A stretch of 64,000 nucleotides of DNA, taken from the NCBI RefSeq assembly GCF_027587375.1, contig NZ_JAMXIC010000005.1:238405-302404 (forward strand), read 5' to 3'. The stretch's first letter is position 1. Every line of letters starts with the position of its first letter. The DNA comes from Arthrobacter sp. B2a2-09 (GTDB taxonomy: Bacteria > Actinomycetota > Actinomycetes > Actinomycetales > Micrococcaceae). The notes under the pieces were generated by a model that did no database searches, had not been told where the DNA came from, and worked only from the letters and a program-made list of their open reading frames with translations. The position numbers and the translations under genes were made by a program. Below, piece by piece: positions 42,605 through 50,235 of the stretch.

Positions 42605-43990
42605 ATGAAAAGCACCCGCCCGGCCCGTCTGCGGTTTTTGGGAGCGACGGACACCGTCACTGGGTCCCGTTACCTCCTGGAATCCGGGGACACGCGGATC
42701 CTCGTCGACTGCGGCCTCTTCCAAGGCTACAAACGCATCCGCGACCGTAACAGGACCCCCTTTCCCGTTTCGCCCGCATCCATCGACGCGGTGCTGCTCA
42801 CCCACGCGCATCTGGACCACACCGGGTACGTCCCGGCGCTGGTCCGGGACGGTTTCACCGGGCCGATCTACGCCACCCACGGGACGAGTGAACTGTGCAA
42901 GTTGCTGCTTCCGGACAGCGGCCACCTCCAGGAGGAAGAGGCGCGTTACGCTGACCATCGGGGCTCCTCGGTGCACGTTCCCGCGCTTCCGGTTTACACC
43001 GCCGCCGATGCGGTCAGGTCCCTGAACGCCTTCGAGCCCCGCGACTTTGATGCCCCGCTTGAACTTGGAGATGGCATCGAGGCCACTTTCCTCCCGGCCG
43101 GGCACATCCTTGGAGCGGCCCAGATCCACCTAAACGTCGACGGGCACTCGATACACTTCACCGGAGACCTGGGCCGCGACGACGATCCCCTCATGTTCCC
43201 GCCCCGGGAACTGGAGGCAGCCGACATCCTTGTCACTGAATCCACCTACGGCAACCGGACCCACCCGGAACAGGACCCGGAGGCTGAGCTCGGCTCGGTC
43301 GTGTCCCGCGTTGCCAAGCGCGGGGGAGTCATCATGATCGCCGCGTTCGCAGTCGGCCGCGCAGAAACCCTGATGCTCCACCTCACCAGGCTCCGCCGCA
43401 AGCACCTTATTCCCGACATTCCGGTCTATCTCAACAGCCCCATGGCCATCGACGCGTCCTACATGTACCGGCAGCACCCGGACGAGCACCGGCTCCTCGT
43501 GGACGAGTTCGAAGACATGTACCAACTGGCCACCATGACGCGCACCGCAGACGATTCCAAGCTTCTCAACCTGAGGGGAGGACCCATGATCATCATCTCC
43601 GCCAGCGGCATGATCACCGGAGGAAGGATCCTTCACCACCTCGAGGCCTTCGGTCCGGATCCGAAAAACGCCATCGTCCTCAGCGGCTACCAAGCCGGAG
43701 GAACGCGCGGTGCCGACCTGGCCGCCGGAGCAACGGAACTCAGAATCTATGGCCAGGACGTCCCTATTCAGGCCGAGGTCGTACAAATTGAAGGATTCTC
43801 CGCGCATGCCGACGCGGACGAAATCATCCGTTGGATGCGCACAGCGGCCGAAGCCCCCCACATGACTTACATCACCCACGGCGAACCAGACGCTTCCGAT
43901 GCCCTGCGCCGCCGCATCAAGCGAGAGCTGGGCTGGAACGCCAGGGTCCCTGAATACCTCGAAGCAGTCCAGCTCGCCAACCCGCTCTAG
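42605..43990 (+). CDS. Beta-CASP metallo-beta-lactamase-fold RNA-processing-type hydrolase
   Basis: ATG 42605 follows GAGGAGA. The 461-residue protein has the metal site THAHLDHTGY (HxHxDH, near residue 77), FLPAGHILGA with the next ligand His, FTGDLGRDDDP, the beta-CASP domain (ESTYGNRTH and AFAVGRAETLML), GFSAHADADE, and the last His in YITHGEP. This is the family of CPSF-73/Ysh1-like and KH-free bacterial nucleases, often annotated as exonuclease of the beta-lactamase fold involved in RNA processing. A role in RNA turnover during dormancy is inference only. Confidence 0.9.
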   Translation: MKSTRPARLRFLGATDTVTGSRYLLESGDTRILVDCGLFQGYKRIRDRNRTPFPVSPASIDAVLLTHAHLDHTGYVPALVRDGFTGPIYATHGTSELCKLLLPDSGHLQEEEARYADHRGSSVHVPALPVYTAADAVRSLNAFEPRDFDAPLELGDGIEATFLPAGHILGAAQIHLNVDGHSIHFTGDLGRDDDPLMFPPRELEAADILVTESTYGNRTHPEQDPEAELGSVVSRVAKRGGVIMIAAFAVGRAETLMLHLTRLRRKHLIPDIPVYLNSPMAIDASYMYRQHPDEHRLLVDEFEDMYQLATMTRTADDSKLLNLRGGPMIIISASGMITGGRILHHLEAFGPDPKNAIVLSGYQAGGTRGADLAAGATELRIYGQDVPIQAEVVQIEGFSAHADADEIIRWMRTAAEAPHMTYITHGEPDASDALRRRIKRELGWNARVPEYLEAVQLANPL

Positions 43991-44029
43991 CAGCATGGTT
44001 TCCACCAACGCCGGCATAGGAGGCCGATG

Positions 44030-44350
44030 ATGGCTCTCTCCGAACACGAAAAGAAGACACTGGAACAGATCGCCCGGGAACTCGAGCGCGATGACCCGAA
44101 ATTCGCGTCAAGGATGAGATCGACGCCCGGGCATCCACAGTCCCGACACATGGCTTTCGGCATCTTCGCTGCCGTCGTTGGATGCCTTGTGCTGCTGATC
44201 GGGGTCGCGGCCCGCACCCCGGCCTTGGGAATCATTGGATTCACCATCATGGGCGCAGGGGCCTACCTGGCAACGAGGCGCCTCGGCTCCCCGCGGATAC
44301 GGTGGCGTCCGAGCTCTTCCCAGTCCATGGGACCCGCGGAGCTGGGGTAG
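44030..44350 (+). CDS. DUF3040 membrane protein
   Basis: The start is ATG 44027 or 44030 (MALSEHEKKTLEQIARELERDDPKFASRM). This N-terminus is the DUF3040 signature. Two spans follow (near residues 42-60 and 65-83, MAFGIFAAVVGCLVLLIGV and LGIIGFTIMGAGAYLA). Members are small actinobacterial membrane proteins of unknown role. It follows the beta-CASP gene by about 40 bases on the same strand. Confidence 0.87.
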   Translation: MALSEHEKKTLEQIARELERDDPKFASRMRSTPGHPQSRHMAFGIFAAVVGCLVLLIGVAARTPALGIIGFTIMGAGAYLATRRLGSPRIRWRPSSSQSMGPAELG

Positions 44351-44377
44351 CGGCCGGCATGGACGAGAGCGAACGTC

Positions 44378-44391
44378 AGGACTTCCGGCCC
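44378..44391. promoter_or_regulatory. DosR-like box before universal stress and SulP genes
   Basis: On the minus strand it reads GGGCCGGAAGTCCT, one base off the pattern. It lies exactly 87 bases before the start at 44478, the same distance as at 41555. Confidence 0.6.
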
Positions 44392-44477
44392 TAACAGTCA
44401 ACAGCGGCGGGACGGAGACTGAACCTGCACAGGCCGCGAACTGGCCGAAGACCTTCTCGAGGAAGAGCGGACATGCC

Positions 44478-45341
44478 ATGAAAGAACCAATAGTCGTCGG
44501 CATCAACGATTCCGGGGCCAATGAAGCCGCGGTGACCTGGGCAATGCACCGGGCCGTGGCTTTGAAGCTGCCCGTGGACCTCGTGCACGCGGTGGATGAC
44601 CGCTGGATGGCCGAATCCTTTGCCTATAACGAGATGGCCAACAAGGCCGCGACAGAGCTTCTGATCAAGGCCAAAGCCCACGCAGCCGGGGTGGAACCGA
44701 CAGTTCACGTTCGAACCGTACTGATCTCGGGCACCGCAGGGTATGCCCTCCGCAAGAGGTCCAAGAAGGCCTCCCTGGTGGTCATCGGCTCCGGGACCCA
44801 TGTCAGGCCGGGAGGCCGTCTGACCGACCGCGCCCTGCAGATCGCTTCCGTAGCGCTTTGCCCCGTGGCCGTCGTCGGAGAAGAGACGGCGAACAACCGC
44901 CACGGAGTCATCGTCGGAGTGGACGGTTCGGAGGAATCAACTCAGGCGGTAGCGTTCGCTGCCGCCGAGGCAGACCGTGAAGGACAGGAACTGACCGTGC
45001 TGCATGCCTACCCGATACCCGGCGCCTGGCTGCAAAAGGGGTTGCCCGAGGGCAGCTTCGTCGAGCAATTCATGGAAGAAGAACGGCTGGTCCTCGCCGA
45101 GACAGTCGCCGGCCTGGCGGAAAAGTACCCCGACCTCGTCGTTCACAGGGTCCTGGCCACCGATCCACCGGCCCAGGCCCTCGCTGAAGCCGCATCGAAG
45201 GCGGAGCTGCTGGTCCTCGGCAGTCGCGGCGGAGGCGGAATCAAGCGTCTCCTCCTGGGCTCAACCGCCCACGCGGTCCTCGCCCAGCTGGCGTGCCCCA
45301 CCATCATCACCCGCGTACGCCGGGTTAAGAAGAGCAAATAG
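44478..45341 (+). CDS. Tandem-domain universal stress protein
   Basis: ATG 44478 gives a 287-residue protein with two UspA domains: IVVGINDSGANEAAVTWAMHRA to LVVIGSGTHVRPGG, and GVIVGVDGSEESTQAVAFAAAEA to LLVLGSRGGGGIKRLLLGSTA. It is the paralogue of the protein at 17634-18494, with the same domain pattern, the EEERLVLAETVAGLAEKYPD segment and the RVRRVK tail. The SulP gene follows after 37 bases, so they form an operon. Confidence 0.92.
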   Translation: MKEPIVVGINDSGANEAAVTWAMHRAVALKLPVDLVHAVDDRWMAESFAYNEMANKAATELLIKAKAHAAGVEPTVHVRTVLISGTAGYALRKRSKKASLVVIGSGTHVRPGGRLTDRALQIASVALCPVAVVGEETANNRHGVIVGVDGSEESTQAVAFAAAEADREGQELTVLHAYPIPGAWLQKGLPEGSFVEQFMEEERLVLAETVAGLAEKYPDLVVHRVLATDPPAQALAEAASKAELLVLGSRGGGGIKRLLLGSTAHAVLAQLACPTIITRVRRVKKSK

Positions 45342-45378
45342 CGGTCGGGTTCCTTCCCGGGGAAAAGGCGGGCGTGCG

Positions 45379-47079
45379 ATGACCGGTGGCGCAAAAGAAC
45401 ACCGATCCATCGCCGGACACCGTTCTATTGATCGGAGGTCCCTGCTCGCGGATCTGGGTGCCGGTGCCTCGCTGTGTGTGTTGTTGGTCCCTGCCGGGAT
45501 GGCATACTCGCTTGCCGCCGGGCTGCCGCCGGTTGCAGGCTTGTACGCTTCCATCACCTCGCTTCTCGTTTACGGGGCACTGGGCCCGTCCAAGGTCCTC
45601 ATCCTGGGCCCGGACTCCTCCTTGGCGCCCCTGATTGCCGCCGCCGTGTTACCGCTGGCCGCCGGGGATCCCCGGCGCGCCGTTTCCCTTGCAGGGCTGT
45701 TGTCCTTGCTCGTCGGGGCAATACTGGTCCTCGGATTCCTGCTGCGGATGGGATTTCTGGGCAATCTGCTCTCGAAGCCTATCCGCACCGGATACCTTGC
45801 CGGCATAGCGCTGGTCATCACCGTGAACCAGCTCCCGGGCCTGCTGGGACTTGCACACTCAAGCGCGGCCAGCGGTGTCTGGGGACAGTTCACGACTACC
45901 CTGATTCACCTGGGACACGGGGACGCGAATCTCGCTGCCGCTCTGATCAGTGCGTTTGTGCTAACGCTGCTTGTTGTGACCTCCCGGTCGTCGCCCCGCT
46001 GGCGCATGCTCGGGGTGCTCGGTGCCGTTGCCGGGTCCATGCTGGCAGGGTTCCTCCTTCGCATCGAGGGAACTGTCCCCATGGTCGGCGCCCTCCCAGG
46101 CGGCTGGCCGTTCCCTGCCCTCGACAGGCTGGGCACAGCCGACATCGTGGCTCTGGCAGGACCCGCCGCGGGCATAGCCCTCTTGGCCTTCGCTGACACA
46201 ACTGTCCTGTCACGAACCCTTGCCCTCCGGCACGGAAACGCCGTTGACGGGGGCCGGGAGATGCTGGCCCTGGGATCAGCCAATGCCGCTGCCGGCCTGT
46301 TCGGAGGGTTTCCGGTCTCGGCCAGTACATCGCGGACCCCGGTAGCGATTCATGCCGGCGCCCGGACCCGGTTCGCGGGCATCTTTTCTGCCTTGTTCTT
46401 GCTCGCGTTCATGCAAATCGGCCCGGGCGCCACACGATACTTGCCGTCGAGCGTCCTGTCGGCCGTCGTCATGGTGGCAGCCGCGTCGATGATTGACTCC
46501 AAGGGAATCTCCGCGCTGTTCAGAAGCAGCCTCACGGAGGCTGCATTGATGACTGCAACGTTCGCGGGGGTGGTGTTCCTGGGCGTCCTGACCGGGGTCC
46601 TCGTCGCCGTGGGTCTGTCGCTGGCCGTGTTCGTCGGTAGGGCGATCGCGCCCTACCGGACCGAGCTGGTGCTGGTGGAAGGGGTCCCGGGTTTTCACGA
46701 TGCAACCCGCCACCCCGAGGGCTCGAGGATTCCGGGCCTGGCGATTGTACGTTTCGACGCGCCGCTGTTCTTCGCCAACGGCCAAGTGTTCGTTGATCAC
46801 GTCCGCTCACTCGTGGAACTGTCCCGGGTCCCGGTCCGTGGTGTCATCGTTGCGGCGGAGGCCATCACCGGAATCGACAGCACAGCCGTCGAACAACTGG
46901 TCCAGCTCGATGAGTACCTTCAGGCCCAAGGAACCGTACTGGTATTTGCCGAACTCAAGGGGCCCATCAAAGACAAACTCGCGAGATTCGGACCGGAGAC
47001 CCGCCTCGGGCAGGCCCGGCACTATCCGACACTGGAGAGCGCCGTCGACGCCTTGCGCCAATACCCGGACTCAGGCTAG
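45379..47079 (+). CDS. SulP-family anion permease with STAS domain
   Basis: The 566-residue protein starts at ATG 45379. The first two-thirds hold ten to twelve spans, beginning with LGAGASLCVLLVPAGMAYSLAAGLPPVAGLYAS, the SulP signature region, and including FGGFPVSASTSRTPVAIHAGARTR. The last 110 residues form a STAS domain (IPGLAIVRFDAPLFFANGQVF with AEAITGIDSTAVEQL). SulP proteins move sulfate, bicarbonate or dicarboxylates; the substrate is unknown. It follows the universal stress gene in an operon. Its last nine bases overlap the convergent PPOX gene. Confidence 0.9.
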   Translation: MTGGAKEHRSIAGHRSIDRRSLLADLGAGASLCVLLVPAGMAYSLAAGLPPVAGLYASITSLLVYGALGPSKVLILGPDSSLAPLIAAAVLPLAAGDPRRAVSLAGLLSLLVGAILVLGFLLRMGFLGNLLSKPIRTGYLAGIALVITVNQLPGLLGLAHSSAASGVWGQFTTTLIHLGHGDANLAAALISAFVLTLLVVTSRSSPRWRMLGVLGAVAGSMLAGFLLRIEGTVPMVGALPGGWPFPALDRLGTADIVALAGPAAGIALLAFADTTVLSRTLALRHGNAVDGGREMLALGSANAAAGLFGGFPVSASTSRTPVAIHAGARTRFAGIFSALFLLAFMQIGPGATRYLPSSVLSAVVMVAAASMIDSKGISALFRSSLTEAALMTATFAGVVFLGVLTGVLVAVGLSLAVFVGRAIAPYRTELVLVEGVPGFHDATRHPEGSRIPGLAIVRFDAPLFFANGQVFVDHVRSLVELSRVPVRGVIVAAEAITGIDSTAVEQLVQLDEYLQAQGTVLVFAELKGPIKDKLARFGPETRLGQARHYPTLESAVDALRQYPDSG

Positions 47080-47514
47080 GTGCACGTGGCGGCCAGTCAC
47101 CACCGCCGCGTGGATCCGGATGAAGTCATTCCTTGCCCCGCCGGCCCAGGGCTCTTCCATGACCTGTCCCCAAAGATAGGTCAACAGCTCCGGTTCCTGC
47201 ACATGCGAGGAAGGTCCGCTGACCAGGACCGACCACCCTTCGCTGCGGTCGGGCCGCGCCTCATCAATCTCGAACGATGAACTCAGGCGAGGGACGGCAT
47301 CCCCGATGGTCCCGGCAGCAGACGTACGGAAGTAGATCGCCCGGTCATGGACGAGGTAGCTGACGGGCAGGATCATCACTCTGTTCTTGTAGTTGAAGCC
47401 GAAGCGGCCTGTGTCCTGTGAGCACAACAGCTCCCAGCACCGCTCCTCGCTAAGCTCCTCCGTGACGTGCCGGGCACCGTCAAAGCGGCCGGGATCCATG
47501 CTGGGAAGGGACAT
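47071..47514 (-). CDS. PPOX-fold flavin-nucleotide-binding protein
   Basis: The 147-residue protein (MSLPSMDPGRFDGARHV, ELSEERCWELLCSQDTGRFGF, RVMILPVSYLVHDRAIYFRT, GRHVHLA at the end) is a near twin of the protein at 26302-26745. It belongs to the PPOX split-barrel family with an unknown reaction. It starts 30 bases after the universal stress gene on the same strand, repeating the PPOX-USP pairing seen at 25.4-26.7 kb in reverse order. Confidence 0.87.
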   Translation of the reverse strand: MSLPSMDPGRFDGARHVTEELSEERCWELLCSQDTGRFGFNYKNRVMILPVSYLVHDRAIYFRTSAAGTIGDAVPRLSSSFEIDEARPDRSEGWSVLVSGPSSHVQEPELLTYLWGQVMEEPWAGGARNDFIRIHAAVVTGRHVHLA

Positions 47515-47543
47515 TGGTTTCTCCTGGGGGCCGTTGGCTTCGT

Positions 47544-47987
47544 TCAGCTCTCTTCCGGAGCATGGACAACAAGGACCGGGCAGTGGGCGTGCGCAACGCA
47601 GGCTGAACTCACCGACCCGAGCAACAGCCCGCCGAATCCTCCGTGGCCACGCCGGCCGAGGACGATCATGTCCGCTTCCCGGCTAGCCTCAATAAGGGAT
47701 TCCCGTGCGTGGCCGCGGACAACGCGGGAGACCACGTTGTCCGGCAATTCCGGACCGAACACCTTCTCCAGGGACTCCTTGAGGACCTGTCCGGCGCCTT
47801 CCTCGAAGTCATCGATGCCCATGGCCACGTAGCCGCCATAGACCTGGGGGAACTCCCAGTACGCAACAGCCATGACCTGCGCGCCCAATGGCACCGCAAG
47901 GCTCTGGGCCTGCCTCAGTGCCTCGACGGAGGCTTCCGATCCATCAACGCCGACAACAATCCTGGCTGTGGATGCTTCCCCGACCAT
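47544..47987 (-). CDS. Single-domain universal stress protein
   Basis: The 147-residue protein reads RIVVGVDGSEASVEALRQAQSLAVPLGA and MIVLGRRGHGGFGGLLLGSVSSACVAHAHCPVLVVH, keeping the ATP-binding glycines. It is the paralogue of the protein at 41655-42092. The flavodoxin gene ends 78 bases upstream, and a DosR-like sequence lies in between. It leads the short run with the PPOX gene. Confidence 0.9.
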   Translation of the reverse strand: MVGEASTARIVVGVDGSEASVEALRQAQSLAVPLGAQVMAVAYWEFPQVYGGYVAMGIDDFEEGAGQVLKESLEKVFGPELPDNVVSRVVRGHARESLIEASREADMIVLGRRGHGGFGGLLLGSVSSACVAHAHCPVLVVHAPEES

Positions 47988-48055
47988 GACTTTCCTCCCG
48001 CGATAAGGGTGATTACGTATTCCGCTAGCGTGACCGGTGGCTGTCCCGGATTGTA

Positions 48056-48069
48056 GGGTCGAAAGTCAC
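48056..48069. promoter_or_regulatory. Weaker DosR-like box before universal stress gene
   Basis: GGGTCGAAAGTCAC has a good left arm and central part but one mismatch in the right arm. It lies 68 bases before the start codon and touches the end of the flavodoxin gene. Confidence 0.45.
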
Positions 48070-48653
48070 TGCCCGGCCCGTGGCCCGCTTCGCCCAAGAC
48101 CGGGGTTCTCGCCCGAAGTCGTCGGCATGGGTTTTGGGGGTCCACCAGGTTTAAGCTGCGCTGCAATTTGATCGGTCCAGGCATCTATAGCCGCCCAGTT
48201 CCGCAAGTCCCCGAAACGGCCGCCCACAAGCTGGAAAAAGACCCGGAGCTGTGCCGGCATCTGATCGGCTTGGTAGACACCGGAGAAGACTCTGTGGCCT
48301 TGAAGCTGAACTTCCGGGGGCAGAAACCCTCTGAGGCGTTTCTGTTGCAGCGCCGCTCCCCGCTTGCGGAACGGCTTTGGCAAGGCGTCGGCCATCCCAA
48401 CGTTGAAAGCCCAAACGGCTTGTTTTGCCAGCTCGGGGGCAAGGCGCCTAAAGAACAACACAGCCGAAGGCAGCCACGCCTGGTTGTGGATGGCGCTACC
48501 GACCACGACGGCTTCGTAACCTGAGACAGAATCGACCTCCTCCACGGACCGGCACTCGACGTCGAGCAGTACAACCGCCAGACGGGAGGCGATATGTTGG
48601 GCTATCTCCCGGGTGGAACCAAGCTCACTGGCAAAGGCAACAAGAACTGCCAT
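48066..48653 (-). CDS. Flavodoxin-domain protein
   Basis: The 195-residue protein begins VLVAFASELGSTREIAQHIASRL, the FMN phosphate-binding loop of flavodoxins, followed by YEAVVVGSAIHNQAWLPSAVLFFRRL. It resembles the HemG-like flavodoxin domain but has a low-complexity C-terminal tail (KPGGPPKPMPTTSGENPG). Related proteins are found in DosR-type regulons. It follows the Hsp20 gene by 11 bases and is surely cotranscribed with it. Confidence 0.82.
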   Translation of the reverse strand: MAVLVAFASELGSTREIAQHIASRLAVVLLDVECRSVEEVDSVSGYEAVVVGSAIHNQAWLPSAVLFFRRLAPELAKQAVWAFNVGMADALPKPFRKRGAALQQKRLRGFLPPEVQLQGHRVFSGVYQADQMPAQLRVFFQLVGGRFGDLRNWAAIDAWTDQIAAQLKPGGPPKPMPTTSGENPGLGRSGPRAGQ

Positions 48654-48664
48654 GACGATCTCTT

Positions 48665-49084
48665 CTAACCTCGCGCGATAGGAATCCTTTGAGCGGGCGA
48701 CGGCTGAACCTGCTCCGGAATCGGAGCCCTCACTTCGAGCACGCCATCCTTGTATGAAGCGGAGACGTCCTGTTGGACGGTGTCGGGCAGAGGCAGCCTG
48801 CGCACGAAGGAGCCGTAGCGGAACTCCGATCGGTAGCTGCCCATGTCCTTTTCCTCCCTCTTCTCCTGCCGTTCAGCTCGTATTTCAAGGAAGCCGTCGC
48901 CGAGAGTGATTTCAACATCTTTTTCCGGATCGATCCCCGGCAGTTCGGCGCGAACGACCAAGGTGGTGCCTTCAACCAATTGTTCGACCCGAATCCCGGA
49001 TGCCGCCACATCACCTTCGAAGAGCCGTTCGATCATTTCGATGGGTGAGCGACGGGTATCGAACCATCTGATTAAGTCCGACAT
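48665..49084 (-). CDS. Hsp20/alpha-crystallin small heat shock protein
   Basis: ATG 49084 follows AGGAGG. The 139-residue protein has a short N-terminus (MSDLIRWFDTRRSPIEMIERLF), the alpha-crystallin domain (VRAELPGIDPEKDVEITLGDGFLEIRAERQ, then FVRRLPLPDTV and the conserved ASYKDGVLEVRAP) and the C-terminal IPI motif (QRIPIARG) that docks on neighbouring subunits. It acts as an ATP-independent holdase. In mycobacteria the homologue hspX is the best-known DosR target. Here the clearest upstream element is a hairpin; boxes are only half-matched. Confidence 0.93.
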   Translation of the reverse strand: MSDLIRWFDTRRSPIEMIERLFEGDVAASGIRVEQLVEGTTLVVRAELPGIDPEKDVEITLGDGFLEIRAERQEKREEKDMGSYRSEFRYGSFVRRLPLPDTVQQDVSASYKDGVLEVRAPIPEQVQPSPAQRIPIARG

Positions 49085-49107
49085 GCCTGCCTCCTTGTCT
49101 TGGATCC

Positions 49108-49131
49108 GGTCAGGCCTGAACCGGCCTGACC
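49108..49131. repeat. Perfect inverted repeat in the hsp20 leader
   Basis: GGTCAGGCC and GGCCTGACC form a perfect 9-bp stem around a six-base loop. It ends 23 bases before the hsp20 start codon and upstream of its AGGAGG, so it does not hide the ribosome site. It could be an operator or an mRNA-stabilising hairpin. Confidence 0.6.
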
Positions 49132-49311
49132 CTTCCAGAATGCGAATGACCGGAAGTAGATCCCAGAGGCTTTGGTCCTCCACGTTCGGGAGTTCCAGTT
49201 GGTTTTGTGGCAGGGGAGAATCGGGGTCTTCCCTAGACACTCGGCCCGCCCACTGGCCAACGGGGGGATGGCACTGATGGTTAGGGCCGAGGCTGCCAGC
49301 CCGACCAGCGG

Positions 49312-49761
49312 TCAGGAATCGCGTGGGGGCCACCACCGGGATGGTGGGCTGATCACGAACCTGCGACCGCTCATTTGTGCCGGCGTTACTCGGATGAGGT
49401 GGTCTTTGGCGCCGGGCTCCCAAGGCGAGAGTTCCATTGCGGCTAGTGCCTGCAGTTCTTCGTCGACTGACACAATTTCTGCATGTCCCTTGACGATTAC
49501 GCTCCATGCAATGGTGCCGTAGGTGTTGAAGCCATCTGCTTCAAGCGCGATCGTTTGGCCGGCCAGGACTGCATCCAGTTTGGTACCGGGTCCCGTCCGA
49601 AAGATTACCGTTCCCTCGTCAGGCACATAGTTGATCGGGAAAATCTCCGGGTCGTCGCCGCTAACGACCGCAACCCTACCGACGGAGGAAGAACGAAGGT
49701 ACTTCCAGCACTCATGAACACTGAGCTCTTCGGTGTCCGGCCTCGACTCTGAATTCTCCAT
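49312..49761 (-). CDS. PPOX-fold flavin-nucleotide-binding protein
   Basis: From ATG 49761 the protein has 149 residues: LSVHECWKYLRSSSVGRVAVVSGDDPEIFPINYVPDEGTVIFRTGPG, then AWSVIVKGHAEIV and VTPAQMSGRRFVI. It is the sixth PPOX paralogue of the island. A start at 50073 would add about 100 residues that run through the dispersed repeat and have no family support. No clear DosR-like box is seen before it. Confidence 0.85.
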   Translation of the reverse strand: MENSESRPDTEELSVHECWKYLRSSSVGRVAVVSGDDPEIFPINYVPDEGTVIFRTGPGTKLDAVLAGQTIALEADGFNTYGTIAWSVIVKGHAEIVSVDEELQALAAMELSPWEPGAKDHLIRVTPAQMSGRRFVISPPSRWWPPRDS

Positions 49762-49945
49762 AGGGCTGAGCCTACCGATCTGGGGCACGCGGCAGTAGAG
49801 GAACAGCGGTGATATCAAAGAGTGGGTGGTTGCTACAGGCCGGAGAGGTCTTGGTGCCCGCTCAAGCGGCGTGGCGGCGAGGCGCACGCCTTGGTCGTCG
49901 GACTGAGTCGTACATAGGTCTGACTGGCTCGGATTGCCGCAACGT

Positions 49946-50066
49946 GGGGAACCGGGAACGATCCAAAGTTCGCGAGGAAATAAGCGACGAAGGAGCGCCG
50001 AACGAAGTTCCGGAGTGGGGCCGGCGCAAAGCGCCCCGGTTGCGCGGAGGACCGCGCCCAGCGATG
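49946..50066 (+). repeat. Dispersed 120-bp repeat, copy 2
   Basis: Sister of 17190-17309 in the same orientation, about 90% identical with one extra base. It lies in the 474-base gap between the last dormancy-island gene and the first gene of the catabolic locus. Nothing else in that gap is recognisable apart from A/T-rich promoter-like sequence near 50150-50190. Confidence 0.75.
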
Positions 50067-50235
50067 GGGGCATCAGATCAATCGCTGCTTCGGTAGCGCG
50101 CTACGACGCGCCGAGCGTCGATGGGTTTCCATCGTGGTTCGCGTCTTGTGAACTTTGATAGTATGTAAGGACAAAGTTTGCCTAGTGTAGGACCGATGGA
50201 AATGCCTACAAGACCTCTCGTTGATTGGAGATCTC

